Shown: positions 52,168 to 61,600 of the stretch, in pieces | How the letters are laid out: every line of letters begins with the position of its first letter | How positions within the stretch are numbered: the stretch's first letter is position 1 | Assembly: GCA_012519205.1 (NCBI GenBank) | Contig: JAAYQR010000023.1 | Span: 1-64,000, forward strand | DNA from: Candidatus Epulonipiscium sp. | Lineage (GTDB): Bacteria > Bacillota > Clostridia > Lachnospirales > Defluviitaleaceae | Length of the DNA stretch: 64,000 nt | Reading direction: 5' to 3' | The notes under the pieces: generated by a model | What the model was told of the DNA's origin: nothing | The model's database searches: none | The model's input: the letters and a program-made list of their open reading frames with translations, nothing else | Program-made: the position numbers and the translations under genes

Positions 52168-52818
52168 ATGGATTCAATAGAAAAAATCTATAAGAAAAAC
52201 AGTATTATAAAAACCGAAAACCCCTCTCCTAATCATTATTTTTATAAGGGCTTTAAACTAGGTATTCCTATTGCCCTAGGGTATTTTCCCGTGTCTTTTA
52301 CCTTCGGTCTAATGGCAGTTAATGGGGGTATTCCTGTTTGGCTTTCTATTTTTATTTCTTTTTCAAATCTTACCTCTGCCGGGCAATTTGCAGGTGCCTC
52401 CTTAATAATTCATAATGCCTCCCTGTTTGAAATTGCTCTAACTACCTTTGTAATAAATATTAGATATATGTTAATGTCTCTTTCTTTATCGCAAAAGATT
52501 GTTCCGGGGATGCCTCTAATTAAAAAATGTGTTATGGCCTTTGGAATTACCGATGAAACTTTTTCTGTTGCTTCCCTTGAAAAGGATGATATAACCTTTT
52601 CATATATGCTAGGCCTTATTATTGGACCTTTTTGGGGCTGGGTTTTAGGTACAGCCACCGGAGCCATAGCCTGTAATTTACTGCCAAGCCAATTACAAAG
52701 CTCTATGGGAATCGCCCTATATGCTATGTTTATAGCTTTGGTAATTCCAACAACAAAAAAAATCAAAAGCTGCTTTAATCGTAGTGCTTTCGGGGATATC
52801 TATAAGTTCCATGTTTAA
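52168..52818 (+). CDS. azlC: Branched-chain amino acid exporter large subunit AzlC, frameshifted near the C-terminus
   Basis: 216 aa as read, with membrane helices from about residue 30. GYFPVSFTFGLMAV, SAGQFAGASL and FGITDETFSVAS are AzlC motifs. The frame is lost after IPTTKK at a run of eight A (52755-52762); the +1 frame then continues with ALIVVLSGISISSMFKWLP and ends ISTIIASTIGALLFPKGEE at TGA 52925-52927, overlapping azlD by 4 nt exactly as in intact operons. Seven A residues would restore about 252 aa. ATG at 52168 chosen (GAGGA upstream). Confidence 0.82.
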   Translation: MDSIEKIYKKNSIIKTENPSPNHYFYKGFKLGIPIALGYFPVSFTFGLMAVNGGIPVWLSIFISFSNLTSAGQFAGASLIIHNASLFEIALTTFVINIRYMLMSLSLSQKIVPGMPLIKKCVMAFGITDETFSVASLEKDDITFSYMLGLIIGPFWGWVLGTATGAIACNLLPSQLQSSMGIALYAMFIALVIPTTKKIKSCFNRSAFGDIYKFHV

Positions 52819-52923
52819 ATGGCTTCCTTGCATAAATCAAATATCTAGTGGCTTTAGAATCATTATCTCTACCATTATTGCCTCCACTATAGGCGCATTA
52901 TTATTTCCGAAAGGAGAGGAAAT

Positions 52924-53226
52924 ATGAGTTATGCTTTTATCTCTGTCATAACAATGGCCCTAGTAACCTATATTCCTAGAGTCTTGCCTCTTGCAGTTTT
53001 TAATCGGAAATTGAAATCAAGATTTCTTCAATCATTTTTATCCTATCTCCCTTTTGCTGTTTTGGGTGCAATGACTTTTCCAGATATTCTTTATTCCACA
53101 AGTCATTTATCCTCTGCAATTGCTGGCATGATTACTGCCCTTGTTTTAGCCTATTTTGAAAAAGGGCTTATGACTGTCGCCATCAGTGGTATTATTATGG
53201 TATATCTTTGGGAATTATTTATTTAA
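52924..53226 (+). CDS. azlD: Branched-chain amino acid exporter small subunit AzlD
   Basis: 100 aa with three to four hydrophobic helices and the TYIPRVLPLAVFNRKL start typical of AzlD. It forms a two-component exporter with AzlC. Its ribosome binding site, GAAAGGAGAGG, lies within the end of the repaired azlC frame. Confidence 0.9.
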   Translation: MSYAFISVITMALVTYIPRVLPLAVFNRKLKSRFLQSFLSYLPFAVLGAMTFPDILYSTSHLSSAIAGMITALVLAYFEKGLMTVAISGIIMVYLWELFI

Positions 53227-53293
53227 ATTTTGTTAAGTATGAATATTTATTTTGTATTTGGTAATACTACAAACACCTCCCTTTTTTATACAT

Positions 53294-53331
53294 AAAAAAG
53301 GCGTCGACTCTCCCTTAGCCGACGCTTTTTT
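53294..53331. terminator. Bidirectional terminator between azlD and the SLH protein
   Basis: AAAAAAGGCGTCG and CGACGCTTTTTT form a stem whose GCGTCG/CGACGC core (53301-53306 and 53320-53325) has A and T tracts outside. It serves convergent genes. Confidence 0.88.
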
Positions 53332-53337
53332 GATTAT

Positions 53338-55173
53338 TCATTTTTTTATTTCATTCATTTCTAAATCTATTTGCTCCTTTAATGATGAAGGAGGATTAAA
53401 TAAAGAGTCATACCTAAACAATATGAATCCAAGATAATTATCTTCTTTTCTTCCATCTTCAATCATCCTTTGAAGTATACTTGTAGCCTTCATCCATTCT
53501 GCCTTTCCGCTCCCCGCCCAGGAATCCTCACGGCCTACCTTATAAGCAGCGAGCCCTACATATAACTGAATATCCGGATTTTTCATCAGATTCACCCATT
53601 GTTTAACCACTTTATCGTAGGGGTAGGTAGAATGTTCATACCCAAAGTAAATTTGTGGGCATATATAATCAACATATCCCGGATTTGACAACCATTTATA
53701 AATGTCAGTATACTGCTCATTATAACTTTTTGAAATGATGGCCTGTGGGCTTATGCCAAATTTAATTCCCGGGTTATTGTCTTTAATCCCCTTATATACC
53801 GCTCTAACTAGCTGATTTACATTTTCTCTTCTCCAATCCGAAAGGTTTAAGATGCCCCCGTTTAATTTGTATCTTTCATAATCAACTTTATCAAAGTTAG
53901 CATCTGTTGTAGGATAAAAATAATCATCAAAATGTATCCCATCTACATCATATTTCTCTATTATTTCAATAACTCCATCCGTAATTAATCTTTGTACATC
54001 CATACTTGCAGGATTATAATATATACCATTGCCAACTTTAATCACTTTGTTACTTCCGTCTTCTAACCATTTTAGGGCTTTATTGTCTGCACTTAGAGGT
54101 TTTGTATTGTTCCTAATACGGTAGGGGTTAATCCATGCCTCAAAGTCTAGGCCTTGGGCATGGGCCTCTTCCACCATAATTCCAAGAGGATCGTAGCCCG
54201 GATTTATTCCTTCTATTCCTGTTATAATATAGGACCATGGGAAAATTTCCGAAGGATATATAGCATCCCCAAAGGGCCTTACCTGAACTATTACCGTATT
54301 TAATCCTGCTTCCTTAATATTTTTAAACATCCCCTTTATGGCTTCTTTGAATTGGCCTTCCGTTTTATTAGGAAAGATTGTCTGCAATTCTAAATATGAA
54401 ATCCAAACTCCTCTTACCTCCCCATTCTTATGGCTTTCTTTTTCCGGATACCCTTCATCTAAGTAACCCTCCACTAACAAATTTAACCTTAGGAGATTAT
54501 CGATTTTGCAGGCTTTTTCAACACTAATACCTGATATTGCTCCTCCTTTAACCAAAGTATAAATTAAACTATTATCCTGATTTTGTATTTTAGCATAAAG
54601 TGAATTATAAGATACCATAACTATGTAATCTCTTAAAAAATTATTATTCCCTATGGATTTTAGTACAGAAACTTCATTGTCATCTAGTATGTCTATCTTA
54701 TTAGCAAAATCCAAGGCATTATTTATATTAAAATCTCCATCTTCATCACTATAACCTAGGGCCCTTAGAACCATAGTTGTATATTGGGCTGGGGTTATAT
54801 CATTCTTCGAACCAAATAATATGGGGCTTACGCCATTGGTTAACCCGTTTTTATATAAGTAACCAACATATGAACTAGCCCAGGCAGGTACATCTATAAA
54901 GGGGTGGGCATGGGTATAAATCTCTTTAGAAGCTTCCTTTTCCTCCCCTAATAATCGCACCAGCATTATTGCTCCTTCTACACGATTGGCCTTTCTATTC
55001 AATTCAAAACCCCTATCGCTTCCCTTGAAAAGTCCCAATTCCTTTAAAATTTGAGCCTTTTCGTGGTAAATTCCTTCCTCATATCCATACACTAATGTTA
55101 TGCCCGAAGAAGCAGTGACTACAATCATAATCACCATTAAAAATGTCTTTACTTTATTAGATAGCCCTTCCAA
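53338..55173 (-). CDS. SLH-domain surface protein with glycosyl hydrolase-like 10 (GHL10) domain
   Basis: 611 aa. A signal peptide (about 1-30, TASSGITLVYG) is followed by two or three S-layer homology motifs (about 35-215, e.g. FIDVPAWASSYVGYLYKNGLTNG) that bind secondary wall polymers. The C-terminal GHL10 domain (about 250-600) shows EVRGVWISYLEL, QVRPFGDAIYPS, FEAWINPYR and DGIHFDDYFYP, the last carrying candidate catalytic acids. Enzymatic specificity is unknown. Start is TTG at 55171-55173 with AAGGGGG 8 nt upstream. Confidence 0.88.
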   Translation of the reverse strand: MEGLSNKVKTFLMVIMIVVTASSGITLVYGYEEGIYHEKAQILKELGLFKGSDRGFELNRKANRVEGAIMLVRLLGEEKEASKEIYTHAHPFIDVPAWASSYVGYLYKNGLTNGVSPILFGSKNDITPAQYTTMVLRALGYSDEDGDFNINNALDFANKIDILDDNEVSVLKSIGNNNFLRDYIVMVSYNSLYAKIQNQDNSLIYTLVKGGAISGISVEKACKIDNLLRLNLLVEGYLDEGYPEKESHKNGEVRGVWISYLELQTIFPNKTEGQFKEAIKGMFKNIKEAGLNTVIVQVRPFGDAIYPSEIFPWSYIITGIEGINPGYDPLGIMVEEAHAQGLDFEAWINPYRIRNNTKPLSADNKALKWLEDGSNKVIKVGNGIYYNPASMDVQRLITDGVIEIIEKYDVDGIHFDDYFYPTTDANFDKVDYERYKLNGGILNLSDWRRENVNQLVRAVYKGIKDNNPGIKFGISPQAIISKSYNEQYTDIYKWLSNPGYVDYICPQIYFGYEHSTYPYDKVVKQWVNLMKNPDIQLYVGLAAYKVGREDSWAGSGKAEWMKATSILQRMIEDGRKEDNYLGFILFRYDSLFNPPSSLKEQIDLEMNEIKK

Positions 55174-55291
55174 AATTTTTCCCCCTTAATCCAAGTAATT
55201 ATATTTTTTAGTTATGCTTATAACATTATATCATGTTATATTAACTTGTTATTTTACATATTTATTAAATTATTTCTTTCACGATATGGTA

Positions 55292-55322
55292 TAGACAGAT
55301 GCCCATTAAAATATGGTATAAT
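55292..55322 (+). promoter_or_regulatory. Extended -10 promoter of the binding-protein/c-di-GMP unit
   Basis: TGGTATAAT (55314-55322) is a perfect extended -10. A TAGACA at 55292-55297 lies 19 nt upstream and is a weak -35 candidate. Confidence 0.6.
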
Positions 55323-55353
55323 ATTCTTAATAAAAACCTGAGGGTGATACAAA

Positions 55354-56592
55354 ATGAATTCAAAATCTATTAAAGTATGGCTTTTATCTACCTATCAAAA
55401 TAATGAAGTTTTTGTTTATAATGATGAGTTAAAAAGACTTGAAAAATATCTTGGTATAAATATCGATGTTAAAACGATTCCATGGAACAGGGCCTATGAT
55501 ATTATGATAAAGGCATTTAAAAATGGTTCTCCCCCAGACGTGCTTGAATTAGGCTCCACTTGGATCAGTATTTTTGCCCACTTAGGTTACCTTAAAGAGG
55601 TGCCTTCATATTTTAAAATTCGCCCCAGCCTTAGTAAATGGATGGATGATTGCTCCATATATAAAGGAATCCGTTATAGTATACCTTGGTTTATTGAACC
55701 GGTTGTCTTGGCAACTAACCAAGATTTTCTTGAAAAACATAATATAGATTATACCGATATTTGTAGTAGGGATATCCTTTATGACATCTGCCGGGAAATT
55801 TTCCTAAAAGAAAATACATCCAGTACTCAAAACGAGCATATTCCTTTTGGCTTTACTGCTAGACCTGATCCAGGAACCCTCCATTTTTATATGGCATGGT
55901 TATATAAGGAAGGATATGTTTTTCCTAATTTGACTAAGTATGAAAATAACCTCATTGACTTAAATTCTTTTGTCGAAACCTTTAAATATATTGTGAAGTT
56001 AATGAATATCAGTTCAACGAATATCAATGACCCTAATATATATTCAAGAATTCTTCACGAAAAATTTTATAATAAAAATAAATGTACTTTCCTTATGGAT
56101 ACGACGAATCGCTCTGTTGTAAACACACTAAAGTACAAAAAAAATCATACCGTAATCCCCGTTCCCGCTAAGTCTCCCGATATGAAGGCATATGCTGGGG
56201 GCGCACTCCTTAATGTGTCTTCAACAACAAAATACCCTAATGAATCTTGGGAAATAGTAAAACATCTAACTTCAGATTCTTTCATTGAAAAATGGGCCCC
56301 AGAAAGCGGAAACCTTCCGGCTTTTCATTCTCCTTTTTGGGATAAACATTTAGATAACCAAGCCATTAGGACCATTTATTCGGAAATCATCAATTCTAAA
56401 TCCTATTCTTTTCATCCCTTATGGCGAAATATAGAATTGGTACTTTCTGAGGGTATTTTTAATATTTTTTGGTTTATAAAAAACTCTAATCCCGATTCGT
56501 CTTATAATAAATTATACAAAATCCTAAATAGGATCAATAAAAATACCTCTAGCATACTCAATATTGCATGGGAGATGAAATATTATGATTAA
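55354..56592 (+). CDS. Solute-binding-protein-like protein without signal peptide
   Basis: 412 aa resembling extracellular sugar-binding proteins (SBP_bac_1): IKVWLLSTYQNNEV at the very start, PPDVLELGSTWI, IPWFIEPVVLATN, and the late AYAGGALLNVSS ... PNESWEIVKHLTS. It begins directly with the mature fold; no signal peptide or lipobox is present and no upstream in-frame start restores one. It should therefore be cytosolic. GAGGGTGAT precedes the ATG. It overlaps the downstream GGDEF/HD-GYP gene by 8 nt. I infer a ligand-sensing partner of that enzyme; no ABC permease is nearby. Confidence 0.8.
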   Translation: MNSKSIKVWLLSTYQNNEVFVYNDELKRLEKYLGINIDVKTIPWNRAYDIMIKAFKNGSPPDVLELGSTWISIFAHLGYLKEVPSYFKIRPSLSKWMDDCSIYKGIRYSIPWFIEPVVLATNQDFLEKHNIDYTDICSRDILYDICREIFLKENTSSTQNEHIPFGFTARPDPGTLHFYMAWLYKEGYVFPNLTKYENNLIDLNSFVETFKYIVKLMNISSTNINDPNIYSRILHEKFYNKNKCTFLMDTTNRSVVNTLKYKKNHTVIPVPAKSPDMKAYAGGALLNVSSTTKYPNESWEIVKHLTSDSFIEKWAPESGNLPAFHSPFWDKHLDNQAIRTIYSEIINSKSYSFHPLWRNIELVLSEGIFNIFWFIKNSNPDSSYNKLYKILNRINKNTSSILNIAWEMKYYD

Positions 56593-58504
56593 AGATTTAA
56601 AAGAAGAAATACTTTTAATAAGTATGGAAATCTGCAATATTTTGTCAAATCACAAGGATTATACCCTAGTCTATGAGCATGTGGGGGAATATATTTTAAA
56701 CGAGCTCAATAAATCACTTGGGGACATCAGTTTTCTAAGCATATATATTATGGATGATTCAGGGAAGTTTTTGAAAGAAGAAGTTGTCTGTTCAAAAAAT
56801 TCAACGACTCAGGGAAATAATTTACTTCCCATTTACCAAGTATCCCAAGAATTTAATGATACTTTAAACATACTTCAAATCGAAAATGGTGATGAATACT
56901 ATATAAAACTACTTTTAAGAAATGCTGACCATTTAATTGGATTGTTACAAATTATAAGTAAAAAACAATTGACTACCGGGACATTAGATGTTCTGAACTA
57001 TTTAGGCACCTCCATTTCCATAGGAATACTTCAAATTATTTTATCAAACAAAAATATCGAAAGTAAAAAACTTCTTAACGTAACCATAGACGTTTCTAGA
57101 AATCTACAACCCCTAGTGAGTATAGATGAAATTATTTCTACATTTGCTCATTTAGTAACTAAGCATCTTAATTTTGATCGTATTACACTGTTTCTATACG
57201 ATGAATTTGATAAAAATATATCAATAAAACGCTGTATTGATTTTAATGGCAATACTTTTGATTTAGAAACAATTCCTAAAATACCTAATTTAAATAAGGG
57301 TCCAAAATCCCTTGATTATTTAGTTGGATATTGGGTTCCACTAATAAGTAATACACGAGTTGTCGGGGCCGCTCTTTTTGATAATATTTATTCCTCGTAT
57401 CCAATATCTGATTTAATCCTTGAAATCCTTAGTCCTTTATGTAATCAATTTGCTTCTACGGTTGAAAATATTCGCCTTTTTAAAAACCTGCAGTATTCTG
57501 CCCAAAGGGATACCCTAACAGACCTATACAATAGAAGGTTTTTTGAAGAACAAATGATTAATCTAGATAAAGAAGATTTTCTTCCCCTTTCTCTTATTAT
57601 CGGAGATGTTAATGGACTAAAAATAACCAATGATATCTTTGGTCATTATGAAGGAGATAAATTGCTTGTGCAAATTAGTAAAATCCTTAAAACTGTTTGT
57701 CCTTCTAAAGGAATTATTGCTAGGTGGGGTGGAGATGAATTTATTATCTTGCTTCCTAATACAGATAAAAAACAAGTAAAAAAAATATGCAATGATGTAT
57801 ACTCAGCCTGTTTATCCTACGAAAACTATAAATTCCAATTAAGCATTTCTACAGGCTATTCTACTAGGATTACCCTAGATAAAACCATCCCGCAAATTAT
57901 TAAAACAGCCGAAAATCAAATGTATAGAAATAAACTATTAGATAGGGATAAGTTTAGAAGTTCCTTTATTGATTCTCTCAAAAAAACCCTAGAGAAAAAC
58001 TGCAAAGAAACAGTCCAACATTTAGACAGAATGCATCATCTAGCAGAGAGCTTTGGATATCATTTTAACCTAACCGATAACGAAATATGTGATTTAAAAC
58101 TTCTAGCCTTACTCCATGATATTGGAAAAGTAGCAATTAGTAAGGATATCCTTAATAAATCAGGCAAACTTACTACTGAGGAATGGGAACTATTAAAAAC
58201 CCATTGTGAAATAGGTTGTAGAATTGCTCAATCTTCTACAGACTTGGCTCATATTGCCAATTATATATTGAACCATCATGAAAGATGGGATGGCACTGGG
58301 TACCCCACCGGGAAAAAAGGATTAGATATTCCTAAGTTATCCCGCATTATTGCAGTACTTGATGCCTATGATGTAATGCTTCATGGGAACCATTATAAGT
58401 CAGCCCTTTCTTTTGAAGAGACTATTGGTGAATTACAACGAGAATCTAGAAAACAATTTGATCCTCATATAGTTGATGTCTTTTGTAATGCTATCCTTAC
58501 TTAG
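56585..58504 (+). CDS. GAF-GGDEF-HD-GYP protein (c-di-GMP synthesis and breakdown)
   Basis: 639 aa, no membrane segment. Residues 1-160 are a poorly conserved, possibly GAF-like region and about 165-295 a GAF domain. A GGDEF domain (about 300-455) follows with an intact active site, WGGDEF near residue 380, and no RxxD inhibitory site in the usual place. A C-terminal HD-GYP domain (about 460-639) has LLHDIGK near 508 and HHERWDGTGYP near 565-572. Both halves look catalytically competent. Translation is coupled to the upstream binding-protein-like gene, so its ligand may control the enzyme. Confidence 0.92.
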   Translation: MIKDLKEEILLISMEICNILSNHKDYTLVYEHVGEYILNELNKSLGDISFLSIYIMDDSGKFLKEEVVCSKNSTTQGNNLLPIYQVSQEFNDTLNILQIENGDEYYIKLLLRNADHLIGLLQIISKKQLTTGTLDVLNYLGTSISIGILQIILSNKNIESKKLLNVTIDVSRNLQPLVSIDEIISTFAHLVTKHLNFDRITLFLYDEFDKNISIKRCIDFNGNTFDLETIPKIPNLNKGPKSLDYLVGYWVPLISNTRVVGAALFDNIYSSYPISDLILEILSPLCNQFASTVENIRLFKNLQYSAQRDTLTDLYNRRFFEEQMINLDKEDFLPLSLIIGDVNGLKITNDIFGHYEGDKLLVQISKILKTVCPSKGIIARWGGDEFIILLPNTDKKQVKKICNDVYSACLSYENYKFQLSISTGYSTRITLDKTIPQIIKTAENQMYRNKLLDRDKFRSSFIDSLKKTLEKNCKETVQHLDRMHHLAESFGYHFNLTDNEICDLKLLALLHDIGKVAISKDILNKSGKLTTEEWELLKTHCEIGCRIAQSSTDLAHIANYILNHHERWDGTGYPTGKKGLDIPKLSRIIAVLDAYDVMLHGNHYKSALSFEETIGELQRESRKQFDPHIVDVFCNAILT

Positions 58505-58540
58505 TTTTAACTCTTTTCGCTGTTACAAAGGGTATAAACA

Positions 58541-58580
58541 ATTATGCCATTCCGGGTTTTAGGAGGAATGGCATAATTTC
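58541..58580. terminator. Terminator between GGDEF/HD-GYP gene and purL
   Basis: ATTATGCCATTCC (58541-58553) and GGAATGGCATAAT (58565-58577) are perfect 13-bp arms with an 11-nt loop, followed by TTTC. It separates two convergent genes. Confidence 0.8.
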
Positions 58581-58614
58581 TATACTTTATATGACATAAT
58601 AATTCTTCAAACTT

Positions 58615-61600
58615 TTATGCAAAATAATCTACCCCTGATTTGAATAATTTCTGGTCTTTTTCTCCTGGGATATTTTTAGATACATTTTCTCCCATTCTCT
58701 CTGAATGACCCATCTTTCCTAAAACTCTTCCATCAGGGCTTGTAATTCCCTCTATAGCATTCATGGATCCATTAGGATTAAAGGCTATATCGTAGGTAGG
58801 TTCCCCCCTAAAATCCACATATTGGGTTGCCACTTGTCCATTAGCAAACAATTTATCCATGATTTCATCACTGGCTACAAACCGTCCTTCTCCGTGGGAA
58901 ACTGCTATTTGATGGATATCTCCTACTTCTATATTACTAAACCATGGAGATTTTACAGAAGTTACTTTTGTCGTGGCCATACAAGATACATGTCTTCCTA
59001 TGGTATTAAAGGTAAGGGCAGGAAAATCCATATTCATATCTACGATTTCACCAAAGGGCACTAAACCTAGCTTTATAAGGGCCTGAAAACCATTACCTAT
59101 GCCTAAGATCAAACCATCCCTATTATTTAAAAGATTCATAACTGCCTCTTTAATCTTTGGATTTCTAAATACTGTTGCAATAAACTTACCACTACCTTCT
59201 GGTTCATCCCCAGCACTTGCCCCTCCGGGAATCGTGATTATCTGCGAATTATCAATTGATTTAACCATCCTATCTATGGATTTTTCTATATGGGCAGGGG
59301 TTAAATTTTTAAATACAAAGGTTTCACCTATAGCTCCTGCATCTTCGAAAGTTTTTTGAGTTTCATATTCACAATTGGTCCCAGGGAATACTGGAATAAA
59401 TACCCTTGGTTTTGCTATTTTTATATGGCTCTTATTGGTATTCTTGCCAATGAAAATTTTATTTATAGGCTTATTTTTTATTTCTTTTATTTTTGTCGGG
59501 AATACACTTTCCAATGGTTTTGTCCATTCCTTTAACATTTCTTCTATAGAAATTTTGACATTACTAATCTTGATGCTTCCATCTTCCATAGTAGTACCTA
59601 AAACTTTATACTCTACATCTCCTAGTAGTTTTATATCATCTTTACCCATTTCAACGATAATAGAACCATAATTAGGGGCAAAAAGCATTTCTTTTCCTAT
59701 TTCTTCTGTAAAAATCATACCTATATTGTTACCAAAACTCATTTTACTGATGGCTTCTGCTATTCCACCGATTTTTACTGTATGGGCTGACACTATCTTT
59801 TTATCCTTAATAAGCTTAGTTATTTTAGAATAGGTTTTATCTAATTCTTCAAAGTCCGGAAGTTCAAATTCATCCCTCTTAAGAGGAATATAAACCACTG
59901 CATTATTTTCCTTTTTAAATTCAGGGGATATTACATTATCAACTTCAACTAAACTTACGGCAAATGCAGTTAAAGTCGGTGGCACATCCAAATCTTCAAA
60001 GGTTCCTGACATACTATCCTTTCCGCCTATTGCACCTATTTGTAATTTCTTCTGAACATAATACGCTCCAAGCAATGCACTAAAAGGCTTACCCCATTTT
60101 GCAGTATCGGTACCCAAGCGCTCGAAATATTCTTGAAGAGTTAGGCGAATACTTCTATAATCGCCCCCCGCTGCCACCACCTTAGAAACTGCCTCAATTA
60201 TAGCATATACCCCACCATGGAAGGGACTCCACCTAGAGAGTTTGGGATTATATCCATGACTCATGATGGTTCCTGTTTTTGTCTCTCCATCTAATACAGG
60301 TATTTTACTTACCATAGATTCTGCTGGGGTTAATTGATATTTTCCCCCAAAAGGCATAAGTACTGTTCCTGCTCCGGCTGTGCTATCGAACCTTTCTACA
60401 AGACCTTTTTGACTGCATACATTTAAATCTCTAAGATTGGTCATCCAGGCTTCTTTAATATCTTCAAGTTTTTCTTTAACTTCTGTAGAAATAGTATTAA
60501 AATAATTTTTATTATCTTCAGGTTTTGTTACGAATACATTTGTTTTTTGAGTTGCCCCATTAGTATTTAGGAAATCCCTACTTATATCTACAATAGCTTT
60601 ATTGTTCCAAAATATCTTTAATCTGTTTTCTGAAGTTACTTTAGCAACTACAACAGCTTCTAGATTTTCTTCCTCCGAAAGAGCTATAAATTCTTTTGCA
60701 TTATCTTTCTCTACAACAACTGCCATTCTTTCTTGGGATTCTGAAATAGCTAATTCTGTTCCGTCTAACCCTTCATATTTTTTTGGTACTGCATTTAAGT
60801 CAATCTCAAGTCCATCTGCCAACTCGCCTATAGCAACAGATACTCCCCCTGCCCCAAAATCATTACAACGTTTAATCATTGTACTTACTTTAGGGTTTCT
60901 AAATAATCTTTGGATATTTCTTTCCGTTGGTGGATTTCCTTTTTGCACTTCTGCTCCACAACTGGTAAGGGATTCTTCTGTATGTTCCCTAGATGAGCCA
61001 GTAGCTCCCCCACAGCCATCACGCCCTGTCCTACCTCCGAGTAAAATTATTAAATCCCCTTCTTTTGGGACATCTCTTACTACATTTTTCCTAGGGGTAG
61101 CCGCAATAACGGCTCCTAATTCCATTCTTTTTGCTATATATCCTTCGTCATAGATTTCCGCCACATGACCAGCTGCCAGACCAATTTGATTTCCATAGGA
61201 ACTATAACCGCGAGCGGCTTCTATGGTTATCTTTCTTTGGGGAAGTTTGCCTGGCAAGGTATCTTCAACTGAAGTTCTAGGATCCCCACTACCGGTTATA
61301 CGCATAGCCTGATAAACATAGGACCTTCCCGATAAAGGGTCTCTAATTGCTCCTCCTAGACAGGTAGAAGCGCCACCAAAGGGTTCTATTTCTGTCGGAT
61401 GGTTATGTGTTTCATTTTTGAACATTACAAGCCATTCTTCATCTTTTCCATTAACATCAACATTAACTATAATACTGCAGGCATTAATTTCACCAGATAC
61501 TTCAAGGTCCTCCAGTTTGCCCAACTTTCTTAATTCTTTCATGCCTATAAGAGCTATATCCATAAGAGAGATATTCTTATCTTTTTTATCATAAACAAAT

